Shown here piece after piece: positions 14,104 to 22,328 of a stretch of DNA of 30,809 bases (positions are counted from its first letter, which is position 1; every line of letters starts with the position of its first letter). This DNA is from Acidimicrobiia bacterium. Its GTDB lineage: Bacteria > Actinomycetota > Acidimicrobiia > Acidimicrobiales > JACDCH01. The position numbers and the translations under genes were made by a program. A model generated the notes under the pieces. It was given only the letters and a program-made list of their open reading frames with translations. It did not search any database and was not told where the DNA came from. The stretch is from NCBI GenBank assembly GCA_013694495.1, contig JACDCH010000451.1, positions 1 through 30,809 on the forward strand, read 5' to 3'.

Positions 14104-15659
14104 GCATCTCGACGATCGCCGACATCATCCGGACCCACGGGCGCGAGCGCGGCGGTTCGCCGGCGCTGGAGGTCGAGGGCCGCACGGTGACCTTCGCCGA
14201 GCTCGACCGGCGCTCGAACCAGGTGGCCCAGGCCCTGCGGGCCGTCGGCATCGGCGAGGGCGAGCGGGTCGCCTTCATCGACAAGAACAGCCAGGAGTGG
14301 TTCGAGACCACGTTCGCCCTGGCCAAGCTCGGCGCCGTCAACGTGTCGGTCAACTGGCGGCTGGCGCCGGTGGAGATGGCGCAGATCATCGACGACGCCG
14401 AGGCCGAGGTCGTGATCGTCGGACCCGAGTTCATCGCCCACATCGAGAAGGTCGAGCAGGACCTCGGGCGGGTGCACACGATCGTCGCCATCGGCGGCCA
14501 CGCCCGCTGGACCGAGTACGAGGCGTTCGTGGCGCCCCATCCCGCCGACGACCCCGGCGTGTCGAGCGACGGCTCGGCCACGGCGTTCCAGCTCTACACG
14601 TCGGGCACCACCGGCCTCCCCAAGGGCGTGATGCTCACGAACGACAACTTCTTCAAGGGGGCGATGGACACCGCCGCACACTGGCGGTTCGACGAGAGCT
14701 CCGTGAACCTCGCCATGATGCCGATGTTCCACATCGCCGGCGCCGGGTGGTCGATGGTGGGGCTGTACTTCGGGTGCCAAACAGTCGTGCTGCGCGACAT
14801 CGACCCGGCCCGGATCCTGCAGGTGATCGAGGAATTCCGCATCACCAATGCGTTCATGGTGCCGGCCGTCATCCAGTTCCTGCTGATGACGCCGGGGGTG
14901 GACACCACCGACTTCACGTCGCTGCGGGCGCTCGTCTACGGGGCGTCGCCCATCACCGACAAGATCCTCGTGCAGGGCATGGCCACCTTCGGCTGCGAGT
15001 TCATTCAGGTCTACGGCCTCACCGAGACCACCGGCGCTATCACCCAGCTCGACGGCACCGACCACGACCCCGAGAACCGGCCCCAGCTGCTCCGCTCCTG
15101 CGGGCGGCCCTACCCGTGGGTCGAGATGCGCATCGTCGACGCCCAGACCGGCGAGGACGTCCCCCTCGGCGAGGTCGGCGAGCTTTGGACCCGCTCGCAC
15201 CAGAACATGGCCGGCTACTGGAACAACCCCGAGGCCACCGCCGCGGCCATCGACGACGACGGGTGGTTCCGCACCGGCGACGCCGGCTACTTCGACGCCG
15301 AGGGCTTCGTCTACCTCCACGACCGGGTCAAGGACATGATCGTGTCGGGTGGCGAGAACGTGTACCCGGCCGAGGTCGAGAACGCCCTCATGAAGCACCC
15401 CGACATCGCCGACGTGGCGGTCATCGGGGTGCCCGACGACAAGTGGGGCGAGGCCGTGAAGGCCGTCGTGGTCCGGGCCGAGGGGTCCGAGGTCAGCGAA
15501 GCCGACATCATCACGTTCGCCCGCGGCCACCTGGCCGGCTACAAGCTGCCGAAGTCGGTCGACTTCTCCGACGTCCTGCCCCGCAACCCGTCGGGCAAGC
15601 TGCTCAAGCGCGAGCTCCGGGAGCCCTACTGGGCCGGCGCCGAACGCAACATCGGTTGA
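14100..15659 (+). CDS. Acyl-CoA synthetase (AMP-forming, FadD-like)
   Basis: A 519-residue ANL-superfamily ligase. Visible core motifs are the P-loop LYTSGTTGLPKG (about 165-176), IQVYGLTETTG, the aryl/acyl-pocket region, GWFRTGDAGYF and DRVKDMIVSGGENVYPAEVE hinge, and the catalytic lysine in PRNPSGKLLK (Lys500). It would activate a carboxylic acid to its acyl-CoA via an acyl-adenylate. It is of normal length with no membrane segment. It overlaps the TetR stop by ATGA, and its own stop overlaps the kinase start (TGATG). In this operon it would bring the acid formed by oxidation into CoA-dependent degradation. Confidence 0.94.
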   Translation: MSISTIADIIRTHGRERGGSPALEVEGRTVTFAELDRRSNQVAQALRAVGIGEGERVAFIDKNSQEWFETTFALAKLGAVNVSVNWRLAPVEMAQIIDDAEAEVVIVGPEFIAHIEKVEQDLGRVHTIVAIGGHARWTEYEAFVAPHPADDPGVSSDGSATAFQLYTSGTTGLPKGVMLTNDNFFKGAMDTAAHWRFDESSVNLAMMPMFHIAGAGWSMVGLYFGCQTVVLRDIDPARILQVIEEFRITNAFMVPAVIQFLLMTPGVDTTDFTSLRALVYGASPITDKILVQGMATFGCEFIQVYGLTETTGAITQLDGTDHDPENRPQLLRSCGRPYPWVEMRIVDAQTGEDVPLGEVGELWTRSHQNMAGYWNNPEATAAAIDDDGWFRTGDAGYFDAEGFVYLHDRVKDMIVSGGENVYPAEVENALMKHPDIADVAVIGVPDDKWGEAVKAVVVRAEGSEVSEADIITFARGHLAGYKLPKSVDFSDVLPRNPSGKLLKRELREPYWAGAERNIG

Positions 15660-16726
15660 TGGGCATCCCCATCGCGGACACGCCGGAGGCGTTGACGCCC
15701 GCCTGGCTCTCGGAGGTCCTTGGCGCGCCCGTCGCCGCCGTGTCGTCGTCGTACGTCGGCACCGGCCAGATGTGCGACAGCGTCCGCCTGACCCTCGGCT
15801 ACGAAGGACCGGTGCCCGACGACCGACCGGCGTCGGTGGTGGCGAAGCTTCCGGCGGCCGACCCCACGAGCCGGGCCACCGCCCTGCAGCTCCGGAGCTA
15901 CGAGAACGAGGTCCGGTTCTACCAGCAGCTCGCCCCGGAGCTGCCGATGCGGACCCCGGCGGTCTTCCACGCCGACATCGACGTCGAGACGGCCAGCTTC
16001 GTGCTCCTGCTCGAGGACCTGGCCCCCGCCGAGCAGGGCGACCAGCTGGCCGGATGCACGGTGGAGCGGGCGCAGGTCGCGGTCGACGAGCTGGTGAAGC
16101 TGCACGCGCCGCGCTGGGGCGACCGGTCGCTGCTCGAGCTCGAATGGTTGGCCCGCGACCCGGAACAGGGCCGCCAGTTCATGCTGGCGATGCTCCCCGT
16201 CTTCTGGTCCGGCTTCCGCGACCGTTACGCCGAGCGGCTGGGTCCCGAGGTCCACGAGGTCGGCGACTCGCTGTTCACCGCGCTCGACCGCTACCTCGTC
16301 CCGGCCGACGAGCACGCCACGGTCGTGCACGGCGACTACCGCCTCGACAACCTCCTGTTCGGTGGGGCCGGAGGCGGCGTGCCGATCGCCGTCGTCGACT
16401 GGCAGACGTGCGCGATCGGTTCGGCCCTCACCGACGTCGCCTATTTCATCGGCGCCGGCCTGCTCGAGGACGTCCGGCGCGAGGCCGAGGGCGACCTGCT
16501 GCGCCGGTACCACGACCTCCTCGTCGTCGCCGGCATCGACGGCTACTCGTGGGACCGGTGCCAGGCGGACTACGCCCTCGGCTCCTTCGCCGGCCTCGTG
16601 ATGGCGCTCGCCGCGTCGATGCTCGTCGAGCGCACGGCGCGGGGCGACGACATGTTCATGGCGATGGCGCACCGGCACGCCCGGCACGCCCTCGACCTCG
16701 ACGCTCCTGCACTGCTCACCAGCTGA
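15659..16726 (+). CDS. APH/EcKL-like phosphotransferase
   Basis: A 355-residue protein-kinase-like phosphotransferase. It shows the N-lobe VVAKLPAADPTSRA with the ATP-binding Lys, VLLLEDLAPAEQGDQLAGCT in the hinge region, the catalytic loop HGDYRLDNLLF (Asp226), and the metal-binding VVDWQ (Asp247). It resembles the small-molecule kinases of the aminoglycoside-phosphotransferase clan closest to ecdysteroid-kinase-like/CHK proteins, which are common in actinobacterial fatty-acid operons. It differs from the ACAD11-type kinase remnant at 2703-2912. The substrate is unknown; a hydroxyl on a CoA ester or sterol-like alcohol is possible. It sits between a CoA ligase and an SDR and overlaps the ligase stop by one base. 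Confidence 0.87.
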   Translation: MGIPIADTPEALTPAWLSEVLGAPVAAVSSSYVGTGQMCDSVRLTLGYEGPVPDDRPASVVAKLPAADPTSRATALQLRSYENEVRFYQQLAPELPMRTPAVFHADIDVETASFVLLLEDLAPAEQGDQLAGCTVERAQVAVDELVKLHAPRWGDRSLLELEWLARDPEQGRQFMLAMLPVFWSGFRDRYAERLGPEVHEVGDSLFTALDRYLVPADEHATVVHGDYRLDNLLFGGAGGGVPIAVVDWQTCAIGSALTDVAYFIGAGLLEDVRREAEGDLLRRYHDLLVVAGIDGYSWDRCQADYALGSFAGLVMALAASMLVERTARGDDMFMAMAHRHARHALDLDAPALLTS

Positions 16727-16742
16727 AGGGAAGAGGCACGCG

Positions 16743-17648
16743 ATGACTGACGTGACGTTCGACGGCAAGGTCGCCGTCATCACCGGCGCCGGTGGCGGCC
16801 TGGGCCGGAGCCACGCGCTGGCCCTGGCCGAGCGGGGCGCCCGGGTGGTGGTCAACGACCTCGGCGGCAACGCCGACGGCACCGGCGCAGGGTCGTCGAT
16901 GGCCGATGCCGTGGTGAAGGAGATCGAGGCTGCCGGCGGCCAGGCCGTGGCCAACTACGACTCCGTGGCCACGGCCGAAGGGGGCGAGGCCATCATCCAG
17001 TCGGCCCTCGACGCCTACGGCACGGTCGACATCGTCGTCAACAACGCCGGCATCCTTCGCGACAAGAGCTTCGCCAAGATCGCCCCCGAGGACTTCGACC
17101 TCCTCATCGACGTGCACCTGCGCGGCGCCTTCCACGTGAGCCAGCCCGCCTTCAAGGTGATGAAGGCCAACGGCTTCGGCCGGTTCGTGCACACCACGTC
17201 GGCGGCCGGGCTCTTCGGCAACTTCGGCCAGGCCAACTACGCGGCGGCCAAGTCCGGCCTCATCGGCCTGTCGAACGTGCTCGCCATCGAAGGGGCGAAG
17301 TCGAACATCACGTCGAACGTCATCGCCCCCATCGCCAAGAGCCGGCTCACCGAGGACCTGCTCGGGCCCCTGGCCGACGCCCTCCAGCCCGAGCTCGTCA
17401 CCCCCCTCGTGGCCTACCTCGTGTCGCCGAGCTGCTCGATCACCCACGAGATCTACAGCGTCGGCGGCGGTCGCATCGCCCGGGTTTTCCTCGGCCTGAC
17501 CCCGGGCTGGTTCGCGGGCAAGGGCAACGTCTTCACGCCCGAGGACGTCGGTGCCAACATCGACCAGATCCGCGACCCGGCCGACCACGTCATCCCGGAC
17601 AGCGTGATGGAGGAGACGATGGCGCTGATGGCGGCCCTCAACGGCTGA
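16743..17648 (+). CDS. SDR oxidoreductase, 3-hydroxyacyl-CoA dehydrogenase-like (MFE-2/HSD17B4 type)
   Basis: A 301-residue short-chain dehydrogenase. The cofactor motif TGAGGGLG (14-21), NNAGILRD (100-107) and catalytic Ser153, Tyr166 and Lys170 are all present. The VVVNDLGGNADGTG loop and the NAGILRDKSFAKI segment are typical of the (3R)-hydroxyacyl-CoA dehydrogenase domain of peroxisomal multifunctional enzyme type 2 and bacterial homologues. A 50-residue C-terminal extension follows the usual SDR core. AAGGGAAGAGG precedes the ATG. It would oxidise a 3-hydroxyacyl-CoA and so close the beta-oxidation steps of the operon. It ends five bases before a convergent gene. Confidence 0.92.
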   Translation: MTDVTFDGKVAVITGAGGGLGRSHALALAERGARVVVNDLGGNADGTGAGSSMADAVVKEIEAAGGQAVANYDSVATAEGGEAIIQSALDAYGTVDIVVNNAGILRDKSFAKIAPEDFDLLIDVHLRGAFHVSQPAFKVMKANGFGRFVHTTSAAGLFGNFGQANYAAAKSGLIGLSNVLAIEGAKSNITSNVIAPIAKSRLTEDLLGPLADALQPELVTPLVAYLVSPSCSITHEIYSVGGGRIARVFLGLTPGWFAGKGNVFTPEDVGANIDQIRDPADHVIPDSVMEETMALMAALNG

Positions 17649-17653
17649 CGCGG

Positions 17654-18622
17654 TCAGCCGGCCTCGGGCTCGCGCTCGTCGAAGTCCACCTCGACGCGCT
17701 GCTCGGGCCGGCGCTCCCCCTGGCGGGCGATGTCCCGCAGCACGCGCTCGTCCGCCTCGGTGAGGGGCGGCTGCACGATGCTGCGGGGCCACAGCTTCCG
17801 GCGCAGGACGACGTTCACCTCGGCCCCGTAGAGGCTCACGGTCGCCACCAGCTGGAGCCAACCCAGCAGGCCGAGCACGAGGGCGAATTGCCCGTACAGC
17901 GCCTCGGCGTGACGCAGCTGGGTGCGCACCAGCGCAGACCCCGCGATGAGCAAGGCGGAGTAGCCGACCCCGCCCACGATGGCGCCGGGCAGCAGCTCGC
18001 GGGTGTCGATGGACTTCGGGGTCAGCACCCGGAAGCAGGCGACATAGAGCCCGACCGTGAGGCCCACTTGGAGGACCAGCGACGCGAGACGGGCGAGCAG
18101 CGTGGTGTCGCCGAGGGTGCCGATGTTGCCGAGGGTGGCGAGGACGGTGATGCCCGCGCCGAGCAGGGCGAGGAAGGCGAGGCTTCGCACGAGCCGCACC
18201 GGGAACCCGGGGCGGACGACGCCGGGGACGTTCCAGATCTCGGCCATCGCGTGCTGCCCGGCCTGGGCCACGCCCATCGCGCCGTAGAGCACGCCGATGA
18301 GGCCGGCGACGAGGGCGAACGCGCTGCCCTGCAGCGGCTGGGTGGCGTCGCGTCCGATCCGCTCACCGAACACGGGCAGCCCGCCGAGGACGGCGCCGAT
18401 GACGCTGTCGCCGATCGCGTCGTTGCCGATGAAGCCGGCGATCGTCGTGACCACGAGCAGGGCCGGGAACAGGGAGAAGAACCCGTAGAAGGCGAGGAGG
18501 GCGGCGAGGGTGGGGCCCCGGTCGTCGCCGAACTTCTTGAACACCGCCACGAAGAACCCGGCGGGCCCGTGCCGTTGCTGGGCCTGGTCGACGAGCCGCA
18601 CGGCGCGCTCGAACGGGTTCAC
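17654..18622 (-). CDS. YihY/BrkB-family inner-membrane protein
   Basis: A 322-residue membrane protein with about six hydrophobic segments, including LLAFYGFFSLFPALLVVTTI, the ALVAGLIGVLYGAMGVAQAG block, LAFLALLGAGITVLATLGNI and YGQFALVLGLLGWLQLVATV. DRGPTLAALLAFYGFFSLFP and YGAEVNVVLRR are signature blocks of the YihY/UPF0761 family. The C-terminus is a charged cytoplasmic tail. GTG 18622 is chosen as start because the upstream open frame (to 18757) is Arg/Ser-rich with no family resemblance. The molecular role of this family is still unclear. It is not obviously tied to the flanking operons. Confidence 0.9.
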   Translation of the reverse strand: MNPFERAVRLVDQAQQRHGPAGFFVAVFKKFGDDRGPTLAALLAFYGFFSLFPALLVVTTIAGFIGNDAIGDSVIGAVLGGLPVFGERIGRDATQPLQGSAFALVAGLIGVLYGAMGVAQAGQHAMAEIWNVPGVVRPGFPVRLVRSLAFLALLGAGITVLATLGNIGTLGDTTLLARLASLVLQVGLTVGLYVACFRVLTPKSIDTRELLPGAIVGGVGYSALLIAGSALVRTQLRHAEALYGQFALVLGLLGWLQLVATVSLYGAEVNVVLRRKLWPRSIVQPPLTEADERVLRDIARQGERRPEQRVEVDFDEREPEAG

Positions 18623-18689
18623 CGGGCCAGTGCTACCCGAACCAGCGCCCCATGAACAGGACCGGCGCCCCCTGGGGCGGTGGGCCAGA

Positions 18690-18874
18690 CTGCGGCGATG
18701 CAGGCCGCCCGTCGACGACGTTGCGGCGCTGGTGGCAGCGCGCATCGACGTCGACACGCCGGCCTCGGTGCGCGACCTCGCCCGCGAGACCGGGCTCTCG
18801 GAGCGCCAGCTCCACCGGACGCCGACGAGCAGGAGCGGCGGCTGGGCTTCGACGGGCGCGACCCGAGGGCGTGA
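18690..18874 (+). pseudogene. AraC-family regulator remnant
   Basis: A short stretch encodes PPVDDVAALVAARIDVDTPA followed by SVRDLARETGLSERQLHR, the first helix-turn-helix of an AraC DNA-binding domain. Immediately afterwards the frame loses homology, and in the next frame EQERRLGFDGRDPRA runs to a stop at 18874. Upstream sensor sequence and the second helix-turn-helix are missing. This looks like an internal deletion remnant between YihY and MOSC. Confidence 0.5.
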
Positions 18875-18893
18875 GGTGCGGTGGGCCGGACGC

Positions 18894-19763
18894 TCAGGCG
18901 GGGAGCAGCTCCGCCTCGTCGCCCGGCCGCACGACGCCGGCCTGCACGACGTTGGCGTAGACGCCGACGTTCTGCCCAGCCTCCTTCACCACACTGCGCA
19001 GGAGCGGGCGGTCCTGCTCGAGGTCGGCGAACGGCCGGGTGATCATCACGCAGCGCGGGCACTCGTAGACCACGTCGAGCACGACTTCGCCGATGCGGAG
19101 ACGGCGCCCGGTCCACCCGAGCTCCGGGAAGCGCTCGCCCGAGCCGTCGCCGAGGTCGAGCACCAGGTTGGGGCGGAAGCGGCGGACGTCGACCGTCGAC
19201 GCCGGGTTGAGCACCTGCAGCGCCTGCAGGGACTGCTCGGTGAGGACGTGGATCGGGTAGGCGTCGAGGTACGTCCCGGGCGGGGACTCGAACTCCATGA
19301 CGTGCATGAAGGGTGTGAAGTCGGGGAGGGGCTCGTCGGGCAGGCGGCCGAACATGCCGCGCAGCTCCGCGTCCAGGTCGTCGCTGTCCGGCGCGCCCCG
19401 GCGGTAGTGGTCGAGGTCGGAGGGCGCCTGCAGCGGCCACAGCGAGACCTTGCGGTCGAGGGCGGCGCTGAGGCGCTCGTTCACGTCGGGGTCTCCCGAT
19501 CCGACGACCGTGCCGTCGGGGAGGGTGATCTCGATGGCGGGCGTGGGGTCGTCGGCCGTGGGCTCCGACGCGAACTGCGCCTTGAGGTCCATGAGCGCGC
19601 CGATCTTCTTGGCGCCCCGGATGCCGCCCTTCTCCTCGTCGCGCACCGCCCAGGCCCGATCGCCGAGCATACCCGTCGATCCGATGGTGGCCGCCGCCAC
19701 GGTGTCGCCCTGCATGCTCTTCGCCGGATGCCGCCACACGGCCGAGACGCTCCCGATGCCCAT
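18894..19763 (-). CDS. MOSC domain-containing protein
   Basis: A 289-residue protein. The N-terminus IGSVSAVWRHPAKSMQGDTV with GDRAWAVRDEE is the MOSC N-terminal beta-barrel signature. The C-terminal MOSC domain includes DVRRFRPNLVLDL, WTGRRLRIGEVVLDVVYECP and the Cys-containing PRCVMITRP, as in molybdenum-cofactor sulfurase C-terminal domains and mARC-type enzymes. It may bind sulfurated molybdenum cofactor, but no other Moco gene is nearby. ATG 19763 is the most natural start; an in-frame ATG at 19805 would add a short GP-rich leader. Confidence 0.9.
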   Translation of the reverse strand: MGIGSVSAVWRHPAKSMQGDTVAAATIGSTGMLGDRAWAVRDEEKGGIRGAKKIGALMDLKAQFASEPTADDPTPAIEITLPDGTVVGSGDPDVNERLSAALDRKVSLWPLQAPSDLDHYRRGAPDSDDLDAELRGMFGRLPDEPLPDFTPFMHVMEFESPPGTYLDAYPIHVLTEQSLQALQVLNPASTVDVRRFRPNLVLDLGDGSGERFPELGWTGRRLRIGEVVLDVVYECPRCVMITRPFADLEQDRPLLRSVVKEAGQNVGVYANVVQAGVVRPGDEAELLPA

Positions 19764-19878
19764 GGCCCCATCATCCCCCACGGGCGGCCCGTCCGGCGTG
19801 GCCATCGCGATCCCCGCCAAACCGATGAGGATCGGTGGGTCGCGTCGTCTTGTATGCCAGGCACAGGAGGAGGACGCG

Positions 19879-21261
19879 ATGCACGGGCAGGTGGCCACTG
19901 ACGAAGCCGATGGGAAGGGGCCGTCGAGGGCGACGATGCCCGTCTTCTTCCACCTCCTGGCCAACACCCTGGCCAGCGGGGTGACGAGCTCGTTCCTGTG
20001 GTTCGCCCTCACGTTCTGGGTGTACGTCGAGACCGGGTCCGTGGTCGCCGCCGGCGTGATCGGCGGGGCGTTCAGCATCTCGGCCGCCGTGCTCGGGCCG
20101 GTGTTCGGCACGTTCGTCGACCGCAACCGGAAGCACGCCGCCCTCGTCGTGATGTCGGTGCTGTCGACGCTGTGTTTCGCCGCCGCCACCGCCGTGTACG
20201 CCGCCGTCGACCAGGCCGACCTCCTGCGGCTCCGCAGCCCGTGGTTCTGGGTGCTGATCATGCTGACGCTCCTCGGCTCCGTCGCCGCCCAGATGCGGGG
20301 CATCGCGCTGTCGACCTGCGTCACGCTGCTGGTGCCCGAGGACCGCCGCGACCGGGCCAACGGCATGGTCGGCACCGTCACCGGGATCTCGTTCGCCGTC
20401 ACGTCGGTGTTCAGCGGTCTCGTCATCGGCCAGCTCGGCATGGGCTGGGCCTACATCGGGGCCCTGGCGCTCACCATCGGGACGCTGGTGCACCTCAGGA
20501 CGATCCACATCGACGAGGCGCAGCCCGAACCCGAGCCCCTCGTCGACGGCGCCCGCCGGAAGCACGTCGACATCCGCGGCGCGCTCGACGCCATCCACGC
20601 CGTGCCGGGGCTGCTGATGCTCATCTTCCTGGCCGCCTTCAACAACCTCCTCGGCGGCGTGTTCCTGGCGCTGATGGACGCCTACGGCCTGTCGCTCGTC
20701 TCGGTCCAGACCTGGGGGTTCCTGTGGGGGCTCATCAGCTTCGCCCTGGTGGGCGGCGGCCTGTTCGTGGCCCGGCGCGGGCTCGGCAAGAACCCGCTAC
20801 GGATCATCCTCGTGGCCAACTTCGTGAACTGGGCGGTGTGCGCCACGTTCGCCCTGCGGTCGAGCATCGTGCTGCTGACGGTCGGCATGATCGTGTGGCT
20901 GGCCCTGATGCCCGCCATCGAGGCCGCTGAGCAGACGGTCCTGCAGCGGTCGATCCCGTTCGAGCGCCAGGGGCGCGTGTTCGGGTTCTCCCAGCTGCTG
21001 GAGAACTCGGCCTCGCCGCTCACCGCGTTCCCGATGGCGCCGCTGGCCGAGGCGGTCTTCATGCCCTCGATGACCGACGGCGCCGGCGCCGACTGGATCG
21101 GAGGCTGGTTCGGCACCGGCCCCGAGCGGGGCCTCGCGCTCATGTTCACCCTCGCCGGCGTGATCGGCATCGTCGCCACGCTCGGCGCCCGGGCCTCGCG
21201 CTCCTACCGGCGGCTGTCCGACGGCTGGCAGGCGGTCCCGGTCCCGGCGCCGGCCGCCTGA
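19879..21261 (+). CDS. MFS transporter
   Basis: A 460-residue membrane protein with roughly twelve hydrophobic segments. Cytoplasmic loop 2-3 reads GPVFGTFVDRNRKHAALVVM, a variant of the MFS motif GxxxDRxxR, and a charged loop (about residues 210-240) separates the halves. CAGGAGGAGGACGCG just upstream is a strong ribosome-binding site for ATG 19879. The sequence resembles the macrolide-efflux/enterobactin-exporter-like MFS group. The substrate is unknown. It is divergent from the MOSC gene with a 115-bp gap and is not clearly linked to a pathway here. Confidence 0.9.
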   Translation: MHGQVATDEADGKGPSRATMPVFFHLLANTLASGVTSSFLWFALTFWVYVETGSVVAAGVIGGAFSISAAVLGPVFGTFVDRNRKHAALVVMSVLSTLCFAAATAVYAAVDQADLLRLRSPWFWVLIMLTLLGSVAAQMRGIALSTCVTLLVPEDRRDRANGMVGTVTGISFAVTSVFSGLVIGQLGMGWAYIGALALTIGTLVHLRTIHIDEAQPEPEPLVDGARRKHVDIRGALDAIHAVPGLLMLIFLAAFNNLLGGVFLALMDAYGLSLVSVQTWGFLWGLISFALVGGGLFVARRGLGKNPLRIILVANFVNWAVCATFALRSSIVLLTVGMIVWLALMPAIEAAEQTVLQRSIPFERQGRVFGFSQLLENSASPLTAFPMAPLAEAVFMPSMTDGAGADWIGGWFGTGPERGLALMFTLAGVIGIVATLGARASRSYRRLSDGWQAVPVPAPAA

Positions 21262-21271
21262 GGCCTTGGGT

Positions 21272-21305
21272 CGGCCGGTCGATCACAGCGTGCGGCAGCC
21301 GGCCG
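21272..21305. terminator. Weak inverted repeat between convergent genes
   Basis: CGGCCGG at 21272-21278 pairs with CCGGCCG at 21299-21305 around a 20-base loop, in the 83-bp gap between the MFS transporter and the TetR gene that converges on it. It has no T-run. It may be a terminator or simple GC-rich chance pairing. Confidence 0.25.
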
Positions 21306-21344
21306 TGTCGAACTCCTCCGTCACCGTCTCGAACGGGTGGATCG

Positions 21345-21878
21345 TCAGCGGCGGCGGAGGAGGGCGATGAAGCGGGCGGCGGCGGCATCGACCCCCGCCT
21401 CGTCGCCCGTCGCCACGAGATCGAGCAGCAGGCCACGCGTGACGGCGAGGCCGAGGCGCACCATGGCCGGATCGGTGCCGCCGCCGGCCCGCTCGTCGAC
21501 CTGCGCCAACCACCCGTCGACCGCACCCGGGACGAGCCGGGTGAACGGCGCTTCGCCTTGGGCCCCACGGGCGTAGCACTCGAAGAACAACCGCTCGAAG
21601 GTCCGGAGCTCCGGCCGGCGCAGGTCGGCCCACATGGCTGCCACTGCGTCGGCCGGGTCGTCGGGTAGGTCCCCGAGCGTCGCCGTCTGCCGCCGCTCGA
21701 CCTCCTCGACGATGGCGAGGAGCAGCTCGTCGCGGGAGCCGAAGTGGTGCAGGAGCATCCGGTGGCTCGTGCCCACCGCCGCCGCGACGTCTCGCAGGGA
21801 GCGCCCACCGATGCCGCCGGCCGCGAACGCGTCGATCAGCGCGGCCAGCAGTTCGTCGCGGCGGCGCTCGTCAGGCAG
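21345..21878 (-). CDS. TetR family transcriptional regulator (start uncertain)
   Basis: The helix-turn-helix is clear: LLAALIDAFAAGGIGGRSLR, then DVAAAVGTSHRMLLHHFGSR, followed by a helical C-terminal domain ending ALLRRR. No ATG, GTG or TTG lies in frame near the natural start. The only conventional codon upstream is ATG 22031, which would add 51 low-complexity residues over the SRPBCC gene. A CTG at 21878 lies six bases after AGGGAG and overlaps the SRPBCC stop region, giving a normal-looking 177-residue protein; I use it provisionally. The protein likely controls its own operon through the palindrome at 22309-22328. Confidence 0.75.
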   Translation of the reverse strand: MPDERRRDELLAALIDAFAAGGIGGRSLRDVAAAVGTSHRMLLHHFGSRDELLLAIVEEVERRQTATLGDLPDDPADAVAAMWADLRRPELRTFERLFFECYARGAQGEAPFTRLVPGAVDGWLAQVDERAGGGTDPAMVRLGLAVTRGLLLDLVATGDEAGVDAAAARFIALLRRR

Positions 21879-22311
21879 GCGAGGCTCCCTGGCGGTGCTG
21901 CTCGCTGCGCGCCTTGAGGCCGGCGCTCTCGAGGGCGAGGTACCGCCGGGTGAGCCGGCGCATGAGCACCCCCACCAGGACGCCCACCGGTCCCCGCTGG
22001 TCGATGCGCTGGCGCACCAGCGTCCCGCCATCGTGGGCCTCGAGTTCGTGCGAGGCGAACGTGGTGCCGCCGGGGGACCGCTGCCGCCACGTCCACGAGG
22101 ACCCGGGGTCGACCGCGGTCACCTCCCAGACCAGGGTCGGCAGGCGCGGCTGCTTGATCTCGAAGCGCCGGCCGACCTCGATGGCGGGCCCGTCGAGGGC
22201 GACGACCCGCGTCACCGACGCCGTCCAGTCGGGCCAGCGCTCGACGTCGACGTAGATGAGCCAGACGTCAGCCGGTTGTCCGTCGATGACGATGCTGCTT
22301 TCCGTGATCAT
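21871..22311 (-). CDS. SRPBCC family protein (polyketide cyclase/START-like)
   Basis: A 146-residue protein. VIDGQPADVWLIYVDVERWP, then DWTASVTRVVAL and a later VGRRFEIKQPRLPTLVWEVT, are typical of the SRPBCC helix-grip fold. It ends in a basic tail. It probably binds a hydrophobic small molecule; catalysis is not evident. ATG 22311 lies inside the palindromic operator, leaving no room for a Shine-Dalgarno, so translation may be leaderless or start elsewhere. It follows another SRPBCC gene by 17 bp and overlaps the TetR gene downstream. Confidence 0.82.
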   Translation of the reverse strand: MITESSIVIDGQPADVWLIYVDVERWPDWTASVTRVVALDGPAIEVGRRFEIKQPRLPTLVWEVTAVDPGSSWTWRQRSPGGTTFASHELEAHDGGTLVRQRIDQRGPVGVLVGVLMRRLTRRYLALESAGLKARSEQHRQGASPA

Positions 22312-22328
22312 GTACCAAATGGTACATG
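22309..22328. promoter_or_regulatory. Palindromic operator over an SRPBCC start codon
   Basis: CATGTACCAAATGGTACATG has perfect 8-bp arms around a four-base centre. On the leftward strand a TTGACA hexamer (22332-22327) overlaps its edge and looks like a -35 box, so a repressor here would block an internal promoter for the downstream SRPBCC-tetR pair. The adjacent TetR protein is the likely binder. Confidence 0.7.

Noticed and set aside
21283..21345. Leftward segment encoding IHPFETVTEEFDTAGCRTL before a stop
   Set aside because: It looks like the tail of some protein, but it is too short to assign and lies just after the TetR stop; at most a remnant.
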